A stretch of DNA of 64,000 nucleotides. Origin: Burkholderia sp. TSV86. Its GTDB lineage: Bacteria > Pseudomonadota > Gammaproteobacteria > Burkholderiales > Burkholderiaceae. The stretch is taken from contig NZ_LOWB01000115.1 in NCBI RefSeq assembly GCF_001522865.1, forward strand, positions 1 to 64,000, read 5' to 3'. The stretch's first letter is position 1. The number at the start of each line of letters is the position of its first letter. The position numbers were made by a program, and so were the translations under genes. Shown here one piece after another: positions 30,326-40,989 of this stretch. The notes below the pieces were generated by a model. That model saw only the letters and a list, made by a program, of their open reading frames with translations. It searched no databases and had not been told where the DNA came from.

Positions 30326-30955
30326 TTAGCCGCCGAGCGCATCCAGCTTGAATTGCACGAGTTGGCGCGAGGACGAATCGTCCTTCGGCAGCGCGTCGAG
30401 CGCGAGCTTGTATGCGGCGCGCGCATCGTCGCTCTTGCCTTGCGCGGCAAGCAGGTCGCCACGGCGATCCGCGACGAGCCCCTTGAACGCATCGGGCGGC
30501 GTGCCCGCAAGCAGCGCGAGCCCCGCGTCGTATGCTTTTTCGTCGAGCAGCAGCGACGCAAGACGCAACTTCGCGATCTGCTTGTACTCGTCGTCCTTCG
30601 CGTGATCGACCGTCCATTGGAGCTGCGCCTTGGCGAGCGCCGCGTCGCCCGCGCCGTAGAGCGCCTTCGCGGCTTCGAGCGCCGTCATCTGCGCATAGGC
30701 GGTGCCGCCGAACTTGTCTTCCATGTCAGCGGCGACGCGCGCGATCTTCGCCTTGTCGTTCGACGCGACGGCCTGCTGCGCCTGCTCATACAGCACCGCC
30801 GCCTGCGCGGCCTGACGCCGCTGCCAGTAATTCCAGCCGTTCCATGCCGCCGCGACCGCGAGGACGGCAATGGCGACCCAGGTCGTCAGATTGCCCCACC
30901 GGGTCCACCATGCCTTCAGGTTTTCAATCGATTCTTGTTCGTCGTGGTAGCTCAT
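30326..30955 (-). CDS. YfgM-like periplasmic tetratricopeptide protein
   Basis: A 209-residue UPF0070 family protein with a short cytoplasmic N-terminus (SYHDEQESIENLKAWWTRWG), one transmembrane helix (LTTWVAIAVLAVAAAWNGW) and TPR-like helices in the periplasm. In E. coli YfgM associates with the SecYEG translocon and the chaperone PpiD. It sits between hisS and bamB as in many proteobacteria. Confidence 0.9.
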   Translation of the reverse strand: MSYHDEQESIENLKAWWTRWGNLTTWVAIAVLAVAAAWNGWNYWQRRQAAQAAVLYEQAQQAVASNDKAKIARVAADMEDKFGGTAYAQMTALEAAKALYGAGDAALAKAQLQWTVDHAKDDEYKQIAKLRLASLLLDEKAYDAGLALLAGTPPDAFKGLVADRRGDLLAAQGKSDDARAAYKLALDALPKDDSSSRQLVQFKLDALGG

Positions 30956-31006
30956 CGCCTAGCGATTCCTTCCTGTACACGCTTTCTGGTCGAGGACACG
31001 CCGCGA

Positions 31007-32347
31007 TCAGTCGTCGCCGTCTTCGGCGGATGCAACCATCGCATTGATTAGAAATTCGGTCAAGTTTTCGACCGGCACCGACTGCTGAGCCTGCTTCTCG
31101 CCCGCCGCGCTCGCATCGCGCAAAGGTTTCACGCTCGCCATGCCGTTCGCTACTTCGTCCTCGCCGAAAATCACCGCGAATGCCGCGCCGCTCGCATCCG
31201 CGCGCTTCATTTGCGATTTGAAGCTCGCGCCCGCGCCGTCGGCGCTGCAATGGAAAATCACGTCGAGGCCCGTGTCGCGCAACCGCTCGGCAACGACGAA
31301 TGCCTGCTCGCGCGCCGCATCGCCCTGATGGACCACGTAGACATCGACGCCGTCCGGCTCCGGCACGAGATCGTCCTCCTTCAGCAGTTCGAGAATCCGC
31401 TCGATGCCCATCCCCCAGCCACACGCGGGTGCCGGCTTGCCGCCCAGTTGCTCGATCAGCGCGTCGTAGCGGCCGCCGGCCGCCACCGTGCCCTGCGCGC
31501 CGAGCTTGTCGGTCACCCACTCGAACACGGTCAGGTTGTAGTAGTCGAGGCCGCGCACAAGACGCGGATTGATCTTGAACGGCACGTTGTTCGCCTTCAG
31601 CAGGCGTTGCAGCCCTTCGAAATGCGCGCGCGACTCGTCGCCGAGGAAATCGATCAGCTTCGGCGCATTCTCGACGATCGCCTGCAGCGCGGGATTCTTC
31701 GTATCCAGTACGCGCAGCGGGTTCGTATACAGACGGCGCTGCGCATCGGCGTCGAGCTGGTCGGCGTGCTGCTCAAGATACTTGATCAGCTCGACGCGGT
31801 GCGCGGCGCGCTCTTCGGCAAGGCCGAGCGAATTGATCTCGAGCCGGATGCCCATGAGTCCGAGGTCGTCCCACAGCCGCTGGCACATCATGATGATTTC
31901 CGCGTCGGCGTCCGGGCCCGCGAAGCCGAGCGCCTCGACGCCGACTTGATGGAACTGCCGGTAGCGGCCGCGCTGCGGGCGCTCGTGGCGGAACATCGGA
32001 CCGATGTAGAAGAGCCGCTTCGGGCCGTCGTACAGCAAGTTATGCTCGATCGACGCCCGCACGACGGCCGCGGTGCCTTCCGGGCGCAGCGCGAGTTCGT
32101 CGCCGTTCAGCGAATCGGTGAAGTTGTACAACTCCTTCTCGACGATGTCGGTCACTTCGCCGATGCCGCGCGTGAAAAGCTGCGTGTGCTCGACGATCGG
32201 GGTGCGGATGCCCTGATAGCCATACGCGCGCAACAGCGATTTCGCGGTCGATTCGAAGAATTCCCACAGCGCGGCATCCTGCGGCAGGATGTCGTTCATG
32301 CCCTTCACGCCCGTTAGTTTGTCGAGCTTTCGCTTTTGTTCTGTCAT
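31007..32347 (-). CDS. hisS: Histidyl-tRNA synthetase HisS
   Basis: A 446-residue class II aminoacyl-tRNA synthetase. Motif 2 is [16 protein letters not shown], the histidine-specific signature is [15 protein letters not shown], motif 3 is [10 protein letters not shown], and the C-terminal anticodon-binding domain is present. It lies 18 bases after ispG and 51 before the yfgM-like gene, so likely shares their transcript. Confidence 0.97.
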   Translation of the reverse strand: MTEQKRKLDKLTGVKGMNDILPQDAALWEFFESTAKSLLRAYGYQGIRTPIVEHTQLFTRGIGEVTDIVEKELYNFTDSLNGDELALRPEGTAAVVRASIEHNLLYDGPKRLFYIGPMFRHERPQRGRYRQFHQVGVEALGFAGPDADAEIIMMCQRLWDDLGLMGIRLEINSLGLAEERAAHRVELIKYLEQHADQLDADAQRRLYTNPLRVLDTKNPALQAIVENAPKLIDFLGDESRAHFEGLQRLLKANNVPFKINPRLVRGLDYYNLTVFEWVTDKLGAQGTVAAGGRYDALIEQLGGKPAPACGWGMGIERILELLKEDDLVPEPDGVDVYVVHQGDAAREQAFVVAERLRDTGLDVIFHCSADGAGASFKSQMKRADASGAAFAVIFGEDEVANGMASVKPLRDASAAGEKQAQQSVPVENLTEFLINAMVASAEDGDD

Positions 32348-32365
32348 CTGGTTACGGTTGACGAA

Positions 32366-33718
32366 TTAATTCTGGACCGCTTCGGCACTGCCTTGAGCGG
32401 CTGCGCCGTAAGTACGCGCCACGTAGTCGCTCACGATCTGCTGGAATTCCTGCGCGATGTGTTCGCCGCGCAGCGTTTTCACTTTCTGGCCGTCGATGAA
32501 GACAGGCGCGGCCGGATTCTCGCCCGAGCCCGGCAGGCTGATGCCAATGTTCGCGTGCTTGGACTCGCCCGGGCCGTTGACGATACAGCCCATCACCGCG
32601 ACGTTCATCTTCTCGACGCCTGGATATTCATTGCGCCACATCGGCATCTGCGCGCGCAGATAGTTCTGGATCTGCAACGCGAGTTCCTGGAACAGCGTGC
32701 TCGTCGTGCGGCCGCAGCCAGGGCACGCGACGACCATCGGCGCGAACGAGCGCAGCCCCATCGTCTGCAAGATCTCTTGACCGACGACCACCTCGCCCGT
32801 GCGCGACGCGCCCGGCTCCGGCGTCAGCGAAATCCGGATCGTGTCGCCGATTCCCTCCTGCAGCAGCACGCCGAGCGCGGCCGTCGACGCGACGATCCCC
32901 TTCGAGCCCATGCCCGCCTCGGTGAGCCCGAGATGCAACGCGAAGCCGCAGCGGCGCGCCAGCTCCCGGTACACCGCGATCAAATCCTGCACCCCGCTCA
33001 CCTTGCACGACAACACGATCTTGTCGCGGCCAAGGCCAAGCTCGACCGCACGCTCGGCCGAGCCGATCGCCGATTGGATCAGCGCTTCGTACATCACGCT
33101 CTGCGCGTCCCACGGCGTGGCGCGCGCGGCGTTCTCGTCCATCATCCGCGCAAGCAGGTCCTGATCGAGGCTGCCCCAGTTCACGCCGATCCGCACCGGC
33201 TTGTCATACTTGATCGCGGCTTCGATCATCTGCGCAAACTGCGTATCGCGCTTCGCGCCCTGGCCGACGTTGCCCGGATTGATCCGGTACTTCGACAGCG
33301 CCTGCGCGCAGTCCGGATAGTCGCGCAGCAGCAAGTGCCCGTTGTAATGGAAATCGCCGACGAGCGGCACCGCGATGCCCATCCGATCGAGCTGCTCGCG
33401 AATCGCGGGCACCGCGGCGGCCGCCTCGGGCGTATTCACGGTAATGCGAACGAGTTCGGAGCCCGCATTCGCGAGTTCCTTCACCTGGATCGCCGTGCCG
33501 ATCGCGTCGGCCGTGTCGGTGTTCGTCATCGATTGCACGCGAACCGGCGCATCGCCACCGATCGTCACGAGATTGCCGCCCCAGCGGACGTCGACGCCAT
33601 GCGACACGCGCCGAGGCGCATGCCCGCCGAACACCGGCTCGGTTGAGCAGATTTGGCTGTCTCGAGGAAGTCGAGCGTCGGTAGATCGAGCTTCAGGGGA
33701 TTGAGCTTCGGATTGCAT
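32366..33718 (-). CDS. ispG: 4-hydroxy-3-methylbut-2-enyl diphosphate synthase IspG (GcpE)
   Basis: Catalyses the penultimate step of the MEP isoprenoid pathway with a 4Fe-4S cluster. The 450-residue protein has the TIM-barrel N-domain ([20 protein letters not shown]) and the cluster cysteines in CPGCGRTT and [11 protein letters not shown]. Its N-terminus has an extra variable segment of about 40 residues. The start is MQSEAQ, after GGATCC; 27 upstream open codons are not family-like. Confidence 0.95.
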   Translation of the reverse strand: MQSEAQSPEARSTDARLPRDSQICSTEPVFGGHAPRRVSHGVDVRWGGNLVTIGGDAPVRVQSMTNTDTADAIGTAIQVKELANAGSELVRITVNTPEAAAAVPAIREQLDRMGIAVPLVGDFHYNGHLLLRDYPDCAQALSKYRINPGNVGQGAKRDTQFAQMIEAAIKYDKPVRIGVNWGSLDQDLLARMMDENAARATPWDAQSVMYEALIQSAIGSAERAVELGLGRDKIVLSCKVSGVQDLIAVYRELARRCGFALHLGLTEAGMGSKGIVASTAALGVLLQEGIGDTIRISLTPEPGASRTGEVVVGQEILQTMGLRSFAPMVVACPGCGRTTSTLFQELALQIQNYLRAQMPMWRNEYPGVEKMNVAVMGCIVNGPGESKHANIGISLPGSGENPAAPVFIDGQKVKTLRGEHIAQEFQQIVSDYVARTYGAAAQGSAEAVQN

Positions 33719-33810
33719 CGTTGGATCCAAATTTACGCATGGCGCGCCGCCCCTCGGCTGCGCGCGAATGGAAAAAGCGCCGTACCCGCGTGCGGCCACG
33801 ACGCTTGCCG

Positions 33811-34881
33811 TCAGGGCAACGCGAAACGCGCGACGTTACCCCGAGCCGCCGAGTATTTTGCCGGATCGACAGGCTTGCCGTCGAAAGCGATCGACTCGAG
33901 CCCGGCCTTGTTGCCGATCGTCACCTTGAGCGGCGCGTCGCCCGCCACCTGCTTGGTCTCGCCCGCCCGCACGAGCGCCGAGAACAGTTCCTTGCCATGC
34001 TTATCGCGCACGCTGAACCAGCAGTCCTGCGCGACCTTCAACGCCACCACCGACTGGCCGGGCGCGACAGTCACCGCCTCGCCCGCCGACGCCAATGGTT
34101 GCGGCTGTGCCGCGGTCGGGCCAGCGGCGGCGGCCTGCGCCAATGACGCCGCCGAAGCAGGTGTTTCTCCGGCGACGTCTGCCGCCGACGCCGGTCCCAC
34201 GGCCTGCACCGGCGCGAGCGCCGCGCCGTCCGGCGCCGTTTGCGTTGCCGTTTGCTCAGCGGCGCCGGACGCGGCCTGCGTCACCGAACCCGACACTGCC
34301 GCACTCGCCGGTAGTTCGGACGCGGCGCTCTCCGGCTGCCGATCGTGCACCGCCGCCGCACCGTTATCCGCGCCGCTCGGTTTGAAGCGCGCGAGCCAGT
34401 TCGTCGATTCGCGGCCCGTGCTCCACATCATCACGGCGACAAGCGCGACGACAGCCGCCGCGATCGCCCATAACCACGGCCGGCTGCGCGACGAATCGCC
34501 GAGATGGATCGACACGCGCCCGCGCGGCAGATCGGCGCCCGACGACGCGGGCAACGACAAATCCACCGCCGGCACACCCTTCTCGCGGCGCAGCGCTTGC
34601 GCGAACGGTTCCGGATCGACGCCCAGCATCTTTGCGTAGCTGCGCACGACGCCAAGCGCGAACGTCGCGCCTGGAAACTGGCTCGTGTCGCCCGCCTCGA
34701 GCGCCTGCAGCTTCGGCGCGGCGATCTTCAGCCGCGCGGACACGTCGTCGACCGACCAACCTTTCGCACGACGCAACTCCGCGAGCCGCGCGCCGACGGC
34801 CGCGACCGATGCAAGCCCGGCCGCCGCCGGGTGCTCGCCTGCGTTCGTCTCTGGGCTCTTTGACGGCTGCGGTTCGCTCAT
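33811..34881 (-). CDS. RodZ-like helix-turn-helix membrane protein
   Basis: A 356-residue protein built like RodZ: an N-terminal Xre-type helix-turn-helix ([21 protein letters not shown]), a segment of positive charge, one transmembrane helix ([18 protein letters not shown]), a long Ala/Pro/Ser-rich periplasmic linker and a C-terminal DUF4115 domain. RodZ links MreB to the elongation complex and sets rod shape. It lies upstream of ispG, a conserved position. A GAGG box precedes the start. Confidence 0.88.
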   Translation of the reverse strand: MSEPQPSKSPETNAGEHPAAAGLASVAAVGARLAELRRAKGWSVDDVSARLKIAAPKLQALEAGDTSQFPGATFALGVVRSYAKMLGVDPEPFAQALRREKGVPAVDLSLPASSGADLPRGRVSIHLGDSSRSRPWLWAIAAAVVALVAVMMWSTGRESTNWLARFKPSGADNGAAAVHDRQPESAASELPASAAVSGSVTQAASGAAEQTATQTAPDGAALAPVQAVGPASAADVAGETPASAASLAQAAAAGPTAAQPQPLASAGEAVTVAPGQSVVALKVAQDCWFSVRDKHGKELFSALVRAGETKQVAGDAPLKVTIGNKAGLESIAFDGKPVDPAKYSAARGNVARFALP

Positions 34882-35037
34882 CCTCATCCTCGCGTCGACT
34901 CTTCTTTCATGCGCGCCTGCACCGGCTCCGGCCGCACACGCACCTATCGTTGTCACACAGCACGGCGCGCCGCGCCATCCCCGATCGCTTTCGCGTTTAT
35001 TGCACTACCCGCCCAGGCATTCCCAACGGCATCCCCG

Positions 35038-36171
35038 TTAAACCGCCCGGACCTCGATCACCTTCGCCTCCGTGCGCTGCGCGAGACGCGTGCGGTCCTT
35101 GACCGCGCCCGCGAGCTGGCCGCACGCGGCATCGATATCGTCGCCGCGCGTCTTGCGCACCGTCGTCACTATGCCGGCGTCGATCAGAATCTGCGCGAAG
35201 CGCTTGATCTGCTCCGGCTTCGAGCGCACGAGCCCCGATTCCGGGAACGGATTGAACGGAATCAGGTTGAATTTGCACGGCACGTCGCGCGTGAGCGCGA
35301 GGAGTTCGCGCGCATGCGCTTCGGAATCGTTGACGCCGTCGAGCATGCAATATTCGAACGTGATGAAGTCGCGCGGCGCGACCTTCAGATAACGCTCGCA
35401 AGCCGCCATCAGTTCACGCAGCGGATGTTTCTTGTTGAGCGGCACGAGCATGTCGCGCAGCGCGTCGTTCGGCGCATGCAGCGACACCGCGAGCGCGACC
35501 GGCAGCTCGGCGCCGAGCCGGTCCATCATCGGCACGACGCCCGATGTCGACAGCGTGACGCGCCTGCGCGACAAGCCATACGCGTTGTCGTCGAGCATCA
35601 GCCGCATCGCGGGCACGACCGCCGCGTAATTGAGAAGCGGCTCGCCCATGCCCATCATCACGACGTTCGTGACGACGCGCTCCGCGCGCCCATTCGGGCC
35701 GGGCGCGCGCCCGAGCGACGCCCGCAGCGCGAACTCCGCCATCCGCAGCTGGCCGACGATCTCGCCCGTCGAAAGATTGCGGGAAAAACCCTGCTTGCCC
35801 GTCGAGCAGAACCGGCAGTTGACCGCGCACCCCGCTTGCGACGACACGCAAAGCGTGCCGCGCGTCTCCTCGGGGATGAACACCGTTTCGACCGCGTTGC
35901 CGTTGCCGACGTTGAGGAGCCACTTGCGTGTGCCGTCCGCCGACACGTGGTCGCTCAAAATGTCGGGCGTGCCGATCATGGCCCGCCCTTTCAGCTTTTC
36001 GCGCAGCGATTTCGCGAGATCGGTCATCCCGTCGAAATCGGCCGCATTGTACTGATGGATCCAGCGCTGCAACTGCTTCGCGCGAAACGCCTTCTCGCCG
36101 AGGCTGCCGCAATACGCGACGAGGCCGTCGGCATCGAAATCGAGTAGATCGACGGGAGATTCGTTCGCCAT
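35038..36171 (-). CDS. rlmN: Dual-specificity RNA methyltransferase RlmN
   Basis: A 377-residue radical-SAM enzyme that methylates C2 of A2503 in 23S rRNA and A37 of some tRNAs. The CxxxCxxC cluster is Cys115, Cys119 and Cys122; the GMGEPLLN motif for SAM binding and the [10 protein letters not shown] segment are present. It lies 40 bases downstream of ndk and 156 upstream of the rodZ-like gene. Confidence 0.96.
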   Translation of the reverse strand: MANESPVDLLDFDADGLVAYCGSLGEKAFRAKQLQRWIHQYNAADFDGMTDLAKSLREKLKGRAMIGTPDILSDHVSADGTRKWLLNVGNGNAVETVFIPEETRGTLCVSSQAGCAVNCRFCSTGKQGFSRNLSTGEIVGQLRMAEFALRASLGRAPGPNGRAERVVTNVVMMGMGEPLLNYAAVVPAMRLMLDDNAYGLSRRRVTLSTSGVVPMMDRLGAELPVALAVSLHAPNDALRDMLVPLNKKHPLRELMAACERYLKVAPRDFITFEYCMLDGVNDSEAHARELLALTRDVPCKFNLIPFNPFPESGLVRSKPEQIKRFAQILIDAGIVTTVRKTRGDDIDAACGQLAGAVKDRTRLAQRTEAKVIEVRAV

Positions 36172-36211
36172 GGTGTCCTGCCTTGCCGCTACGCGCTGGA
36201 TCTTGCCCGCG

Positions 36212-36637
36212 TCAACGCGAGTAGACGTTCATTTCCGGGAAGAAGAACGCGATCTCGACGCGCGCCGTTTCTGCTGCGTCCGAGCCGTGCACGGCGTTCG
36301 CATCGATGCTGTCCGCGAAATCCGCGCGGATCGTGCCCTTTTCGGCCTTCTTCGGGTCCGTCGCGCCCATCAGTTCGCGATTCTTCAGAATCGCGTTCTC
36401 GCCCTCGAGAACCTGGATCATCACCGGGCCCGAGATCATGAAGTCGACGAGATCCTTGAAGAACGGGCGCTCGGCGTGAACGGCGTAGAACTTCTCCGCA
36501 TCGGCGCGCGACAGGTGCGCCATGCGCGACGCAACGATCTTCAGGCCGGCGTTTTCGAAACGGCTGTAGATCTGGCCGATCACGTTCTTTGCCACCGCAT
36601 CCGGCTTGATGATCGACAGGGTGCGCTCGAGTGCCAT
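36212..36637 (-). CDS. ndk: Nucleoside diphosphate kinase Ndk
   Basis: A 141-residue kinase that exchanges gamma-phosphate among nucleoside di- and triphosphates. The active-site His117 is in the signature [16 protein letters not shown] lies a few bases ahead of the start. It is the first gene of the long minus-strand block ending at 19943, and is divergent from the Bax-inhibitor-like gene. Confidence 0.98.
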   Translation of the reverse strand: MALERTLSIIKPDAVAKNVIGQIYSRFENAGLKIVASRMAHLSRADAEKFYAVHAERPFFKDLVDFMISGPVMIQVLEGENAILKNRELMGATDPKKAEKGTIRADFADSIDANAVHGSDAAETARVEIAFFFPEMNVYSR

Positions 36638-36703
36638 AAAAACTCCAAGAAATTAAGAGGTTACAGTTTCAAATGAATCCGCTATTGTAACACGTTCCCG
36701 TGT

Positions 36704-36884
36704 ATCATTGCGATTGAACCCTTACACGACCGAAAGGTCGAACCAACCATGTTTCGCGGGCGGCTCGATGTTGAAACCTCTCGCCTCGAAACCTATCTTA
36801 GGGGTAGCGGCGTCATGGCCTGCCGCGGCGCAACAAGCATGCCGCCCGCTCGCGATGCCGCCACGTTCCATGTTAGGAGAAACC
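36704..36884 (+). promoter_or_regulatory. Possible structured leader of the Bax-inhibitor-like gene
   Basis: The gap before the start contains CGACC-GAAA-GGTCG, a 5-bp stem capped by a GNRA tetraloop, then paired GC-rich segments, then the ribosome-binding site. The length and the tetraloop suggest a folded leader RNA. I do not recognise a named riboswitch class. Confidence 0.3.
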
Positions 36885-37583
36885 ATGAACGATTATCCGT
36901 ACAACTTCGGCCGCGGCGGCGCGATCAGCACCGCCGAGACCCGCAACCGCGTGCTGCGCAACACCTACTGGCTCCTCGCTCTGTCGATGGTGCCGACCGT
37001 GCTCGGCGCTTGGATCGGCGTCGCGACCGGTTTCTCGCTGTTTGCCGCGGCGAGCCCGATGATGAGCTTCCTCGCGTTTCTCGCGATCGCGTTCGGCTTC
37101 ATGTTCGCGATCGAGCGCACGAAGAACAGCGCCGCCGGCGTGTTCGTGCTGCTCGGCTTCACGTTCTTCATGGGCCTGATGCTGTCGCGCCTGTTGAGCT
37201 TCATCCTCGGCTTCTCGAACGGCCCCGCGCTCATCATGCTGGCGTTCGGCGGCACCGGCGTGATCTTCGCCGTGATGGCCACGGTCGCCACCGTCAGCAA
37301 GCGCGATTTCTCCGGCCTCGGCAAATGGCTGTTCGTCGGCGTGATCGTACTGCTGCTTGCGTCGTTCGCGAATGTGTTCCTGCACCTGCCGGCGCTGATG
37401 CTGACCGTGTCGGTGCTTGCGATCGCGATCTTCTCCGCGTATATGCTGTTCGACGTCCAACGCGTCGTCAACGGCGGCGAAACCAACTACATCAGCGCGA
37501 CGCTCGCGATCTACCTCGACCTGTACAACGTGTTCACGAACCTGCTCGCGCTGCTCGGCATCTTCGGCGGCAACCGCAATTGA
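36885..37583 (+). CDS. Bax inhibitor-1 / YccA family membrane protein
   Basis: A 232-residue inner membrane protein with seven hydrophobic helices typical of the UPF0005 / BI-1 family (for example LLLASFANVFLHLP and the end region ISATLAIYLDLYNVFTNLLAL). YccA interacts with FtsH in E. coli, but the physiological role is not settled. A strong AGGAG precedes the start. About 180 bases of leader lie upstream, and a clear terminator follows. Confidence 0.92.
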   Translation: MNDYPYNFGRGGAISTAETRNRVLRNTYWLLALSMVPTVLGAWIGVATGFSLFAAASPMMSFLAFLAIAFGFMFAIERTKNSAAGVFVLLGFTFFMGLMLSRLLSFILGFSNGPALIMLAFGGTGVIFAVMATVATVSKRDFSGLGKWLFVGVIVLLLASFANVFLHLPALMLTVSVLAIAIFSAYMLFDVQRVVNGGETNYISATLAIYLDLYNVFTNLLALLGIFGGNRN

Positions 37584-37601
37584 GCCTGAACCCCATCACG
37601 G

Positions 37602-37629
37602 AAAACCGGCCCATGGGCCGGTTTTTTTT
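37602..37629 (+). terminator. Intrinsic terminator after the Bax-inhibitor-like gene
   Basis: The near-perfect palindrome AAAACCGGCCC / GGGCCGGTTTT is followed by a T-run of eight bases in all. It lies about 18 bases after the stop codon. Confidence 0.93.
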
Positions 37630-37733
37630 CGCCGCCACCTCATCGCGAAGGTGCGCCGCAGAGTGCGCGAACGGTCATCGGATCGGCCGGCGCGAAGCGC
37701 ATGCACACCGCCGCCTCGCGCCGGCGGCCAACC

Positions 37734-39122
37734 TTACGCCTGCTCGAACAGTGCAATCGATTCGACATGCGAAGTATGCGGGAACATATTCACCACGCCC
37801 GCGCCCTTGAGCCGGTAGCCGGCTTCGTGAACGAGCAGTCCCGCGTCGCGCGCGAGCGTCGACGGATTGCACGATACATAGACGATTCGCGCCGGCAAAG
37901 GCCCGGCGCCGCTCTGCGCGATCTCGGCCAGCGCCTTCGACACCGCAAGCGCGCCCTCGCGAGGCGGATCGATCAGGAATTTGTCGAACGCGCCGAGCGC
38001 GCGGATATCGTCGGCCGTCACGTCGAACAGATTGCGGCAGGCAAACGACGTATGGCCGTCGACACCATTCGCCTTCGCATTCGCGAGCGCGCGCGTTGTC
38101 AGCGCGTCGCTGCCCTCGATGCCGACCACTTCGCGCGCGAGCCGCGCAAGTGGCAGCGTGAAATTGCCGATACCGCAAAACAGATCGAGCACGCGGTCGC
38201 TGCGCGCCGGCGCGAGCAGCCGCAGCGCGCGCCCCACCAGCACGCGGTTGATCTGATGGTTGACCTGCGTGAAATCGGTCGGCTTGAACGGCATCCGGAT
38301 TCCGAATTCGGGCAGCGTGTAGTCTAGCTCGACATCGAGCGGATAAAACGGCGCAACTGTGTCCGGCCCCTTCGGCTGCAGCCAGAACTGCACGCGATGC
38401 ATATCGGCGAATTCGCGCAACAGCGCTTCATCGCCCGCGTTGATCGGCTCGAGCACGCGCAGCACCAGCGCCGTCACGCTCGAGCCGACCGCCAGCTCGA
38501 TCTGCGGCATCCGGTCACGGATCGACAATCCCTCGACGAGCCGCCTGAGCGGCACGAGCAGCGCCGACACATGCGGCGGCAGAACCTCGCAGCTCGTCAT
38601 GTCGGCCACGTAGCTGCTCTTGCGCTCGTGAAACCCGACGAGCACGCCGCCTTTTTTCGCGACATGGCGTACCGTGAGCCGTGCGCGATACCGGTAACCC
38701 CACGACGGACCGTGAATCGGCGAGAACATCGTCTCCGAGCGCAGTTTCGCGAGATGCCACAGGTTGTCCTCGAGCACGCGCTGCTTGATCGCGACTTGCG
38801 CGCGCGTGTCGAGATGCTGCATCGAGCAGCCGCCACAAGTACCAAAAAATGCACATTTCGGCTGCGCGCGCATCACGCTCGCGCGCACAATATCGACGAC
38901 CTGCGCCTGCTCATAGGACGGCTTACGGCGAAAGCTCGAATACGTGACGCGCTCGCCGGGCAACGCGCCTTCGACGAAGATCACTTTGCCGGGCTCGCCG
39001 TTTTCGTCGACGGCGCGGCCGACGCCGCGCGCTTCCATGTCGAGCGAATCGATATCGAGAACCGGGGCGGGATCGGGCGTGGCAGACGCGCTGCGCGCGG
39101 AAAGGGGGACGGCTTCTGACAC
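37734..39122 (-). CDS. rlmD: 23S rRNA m5U1939 methyltransferase RlmD
   Basis: A 462-residue SAM-dependent uridine methyltransferase of the RumA/RlmD type. An N-terminal TRAM-like domain is followed by the 4Fe-4S cysteines in [15 protein letters not shown], the SAM motif [14 protein letters not shown], and the catalytic cysteine in [13 protein letters not shown]. The start codon is not strongly marked by a ribosome-binding site. Confidence 0.93.
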   Translation of the reverse strand: MSEAVPLSARSASATPDPAPVLDIDSLDMEARGVGRAVDENGEPGKVIFVEGALPGERVTYSSFRRKPSYEQAQVVDIVRASVMRAQPKCAFFGTCGGCSMQHLDTRAQVAIKQRVLEDNLWHLAKLRSETMFSPIHGPSWGYRYRARLTVRHVAKKGGVLVGFHERKSSYVADMTSCEVLPPHVSALLVPLRRLVEGLSIRDRMPQIELAVGSSVTALVLRVLEPINAGDEALLREFADMHRVQFWLQPKGPDTVAPFYPLDVELDYTLPEFGIRMPFKPTDFTQVNHQINRVLVGRALRLLAPARSDRVLDLFCGIGNFTLPLARLAREVVGIEGSDALTTRALANAKANGVDGHTSFACRNLFDVTADDIRALGAFDKFLIDPPREGALAVSKALAEIAQSGAGPLPARIVYVSCNPSTLARDAGLLVHEAGYRLKGAGVVNMFPHTSHVESIALFEQA

Positions 39123-39257
39123 CAGCTATTCCTGACGAACGATTGTGGGCAAAGGCGAGATTGTAGACGAACGGCACACCGAAGGGCGCGCCCGGGAGTT
39201 TCCAAACGCCCGGCCCGGTGCCTCGGGCCATCGCTGAACGATAACGGAGCGTCGACG

Positions 39258-40118
39258 ATGCGACTCATCAGTTGGAACATCCAATGGGGACGGGATGCGA
39301 GCGGCGCGGTCGATCTCGCGCGCACGATCGACGCCGCACGCCAGCTCGCAGACTTCGACGTGCTATGCCTGCAGGAAGTCACGCGTGGCTTTCGGGCGCT
39401 GCCGGGCGGCCCGTCCGACGATCAGTATGCCGAATTAGCCGCGCTGCTGCCCGGCTACGACGTATTCGAGGCGATCGGCGTCGATCTGCCGCCGCGCGCG
39501 CCAGGCGCGCCGCGGCGGCAATTCGGCAACGCCCTCGCGACCCGGCTGCCCGCCGAGCGCGTGCTGCGCCATGCGCTGCCGTGGCCGGCGAGTGCCGACG
39601 CGCCGTCGATGCCGCGCTGCGCGCTTGAAGTCACGCTGCGCGCGCGGTTTGGCGCGGTGCGCGTCGTCGTCACGCATCTCGAGTATTACTCGGCAATGCA
39701 ACGGCTCGCGCAAATCGACGCACTCAGGCGCCTGCATCGCGAAGCTGTCGCGCATGCGCGCGACAGCGCGCCTGCTGAAACGCTCGACGGCCCGTTCACG
39801 GCATCGGCGCGCGCCGCCGATGCAATCGCCTGCGGCGATTTCAACAGCGCATACGCGAGCGCCGCGTATCGGCGTTTCGTCGCGCCGTTTCCGGACGCGC
39901 CGCGCTTTGTCGATGCGTGGCTCGCCCGCCATCCGGGAAAAGCGCCGCCGCCGACGGCAGGCGTCTACGACACCGCACAATGGGCCGACGGACCACTCAC
40001 ATGCGATTTCGTATTCGTGACCGAAACGCTCGCCGAACGCATCGCACGCTGCGAAATCGACGGCGCGACACGCGCGTCCGATCATCAGCCGATCATGCTC
40101 GAACTGAGCGATGCCTGA
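39258..40118 (+). CDS. Endonuclease/exonuclease/phosphatase family protein
   Basis: A 286-residue EEP-fold metal-dependent hydrolase. The conserved motifs are MRLISWNIQWG, the metal Glu in CLQEV, HLEYYS, the DxN motif in GDFNSAY, and the terminal SDHQPI. The family spans DNA repair nucleases and phosphodiesterases, and the substrate cannot be assigned. It stands alone between rlmD and a convergent exonuclease gene. Confidence 0.88.
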   Translation: MRLISWNIQWGRDASGAVDLARTIDAARQLADFDVLCLQEVTRGFRALPGGPSDDQYAELAALLPGYDVFEAIGVDLPPRAPGAPRRQFGNALATRLPAERVLRHALPWPASADAPSMPRCALEVTLRARFGAVRVVVTHLEYYSAMQRLAQIDALRRLHREAVAHARDSAPAETLDGPFTASARAADAIACGDFNSAYASAAYRRFVAPFPDAPRFVDAWLARHPGKAPPPTAGVYDTAQWADGPLTCDFVFVTETLAERIARCEIDGATRASDHQPIMLELSDA

Positions 40119-40205
40119 ACGTCAATCAGGGAATGGGAAAACAGGAAAACGCCCCGGCACCGGTCAGCGGAAACGGACGAATTGGCTATGCACAACCACG
40201 GGCGA

Positions 40206-40982
40206 TCACGCGCCGAACGCGGCCAGATATTCGGCCCAATGCGGCGCCGGCTCTTGCAACAGCGCATTTTTCACGAGCACGATCTCGTCCGCATATTCGG
40301 TTGGCGTCAAGCCGCCTCGCATCTGCTGAAACCGGCAATACAGCAGATACGTGTTCACGACGTCGGTTTCGCAGTAATTGCGGATTTCGTCGAGCCGCCC
40401 CTGCTGGAACGCTGCCCACACTTGGCCGCCGTCCATCCCAAGCTTGCCCGGAAAACCGCACAGCTTCGCAAGCGCGTCGAGCGGCGCGTTCGCGCGCGGC
40501 TGATAGAGCGCGAGCAGATCCATCAGATCGGTGTGGCGCGTGTGATAGCGGGACAGATAATTGTTCCACTTGAATTCGCGATCGTCCTCGCCCATGTCCC
40601 AATAGCGCGGCGCGGCGACGCCGTGCACGAGCGCGCGGTAATGCAGCACCGGCAGATCGAAGCCGCCGCCGTTCCATGACACGAGCTGCGGCGTGTATTT
40701 CTCGATCACACGATAAAACGACTGGATCAGCACCGCCTCCGGATCGCCGGGCGTGCCGAGCGAGCGCACGCGAAAGCCCGTGTTGTCGCGAAACACGCAC
40801 GAGATCGCGGCAATCCTCTGCAGATGATGCGGCAAGAAATCGCTGCCCGTCTTCTCGCGGCGCGCGGCGAACGCGTGCTCGGCGACCTCGGCGTCGGTGA
40901 GCGCGGCGGGCAAATCCTCGAGACGGCGAATGCCGTCGACATCGGGAATCGTCTCGATGTCAAAAACCAGAATCGGGGTCAT
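40206..40982 (-). CDS. 3'-5' exonuclease of the PolB-like family
   Basis: A 258-residue DEDD-type nuclease with Exo I FDIETIPDVDG, Exo II VSWNGGGFDLPVLHYRAL, and Exo III region NYLSRYHTRHTDLMDLL. It resembles the stand-alone exonuclease domain of family B DNA polymerases (DUF2300-like/PolB_exo2 group), with no polymerase attached. It starts 7 bases after rpoS, so is likely cotranscribed and expressed in stationary phase or stress. An in-frame TTG one codon upstream is rejected in favour of ATG. Confidence 0.88.
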   Translation of the reverse strand: MTPILVFDIETIPDVDGIRRLEDLPAALTDAEVAEHAFAARREKTGSDFLPHHLQRIAAISCVFRDNTGFRVRSLGTPGDPEAVLIQSFYRVIEKYTPQLVSWNGGGFDLPVLHYRALVHGVAAPRYWDMGEDDREFKWNNYLSRYHTRHTDLMDLLALYQPRANAPLDALAKLCGFPGKLGMDGGQVWAAFQQGRLDEIRNYCETDVVNTYLLYCRFQQMRGGLTPTEYADEIVLVKNALLQEPAPHWAEYLAAFGA

Positions 40983-40989
40983 CAATCAG

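Noticed and set aside
36749-37810. A 353-codon frame overlapping the Bax-inhibitor-like gene
   Set aside because: The overlapping frame is Arg-rich without domains, while the real gene has seven membrane helices, a good ribosome-binding site and a terminator.
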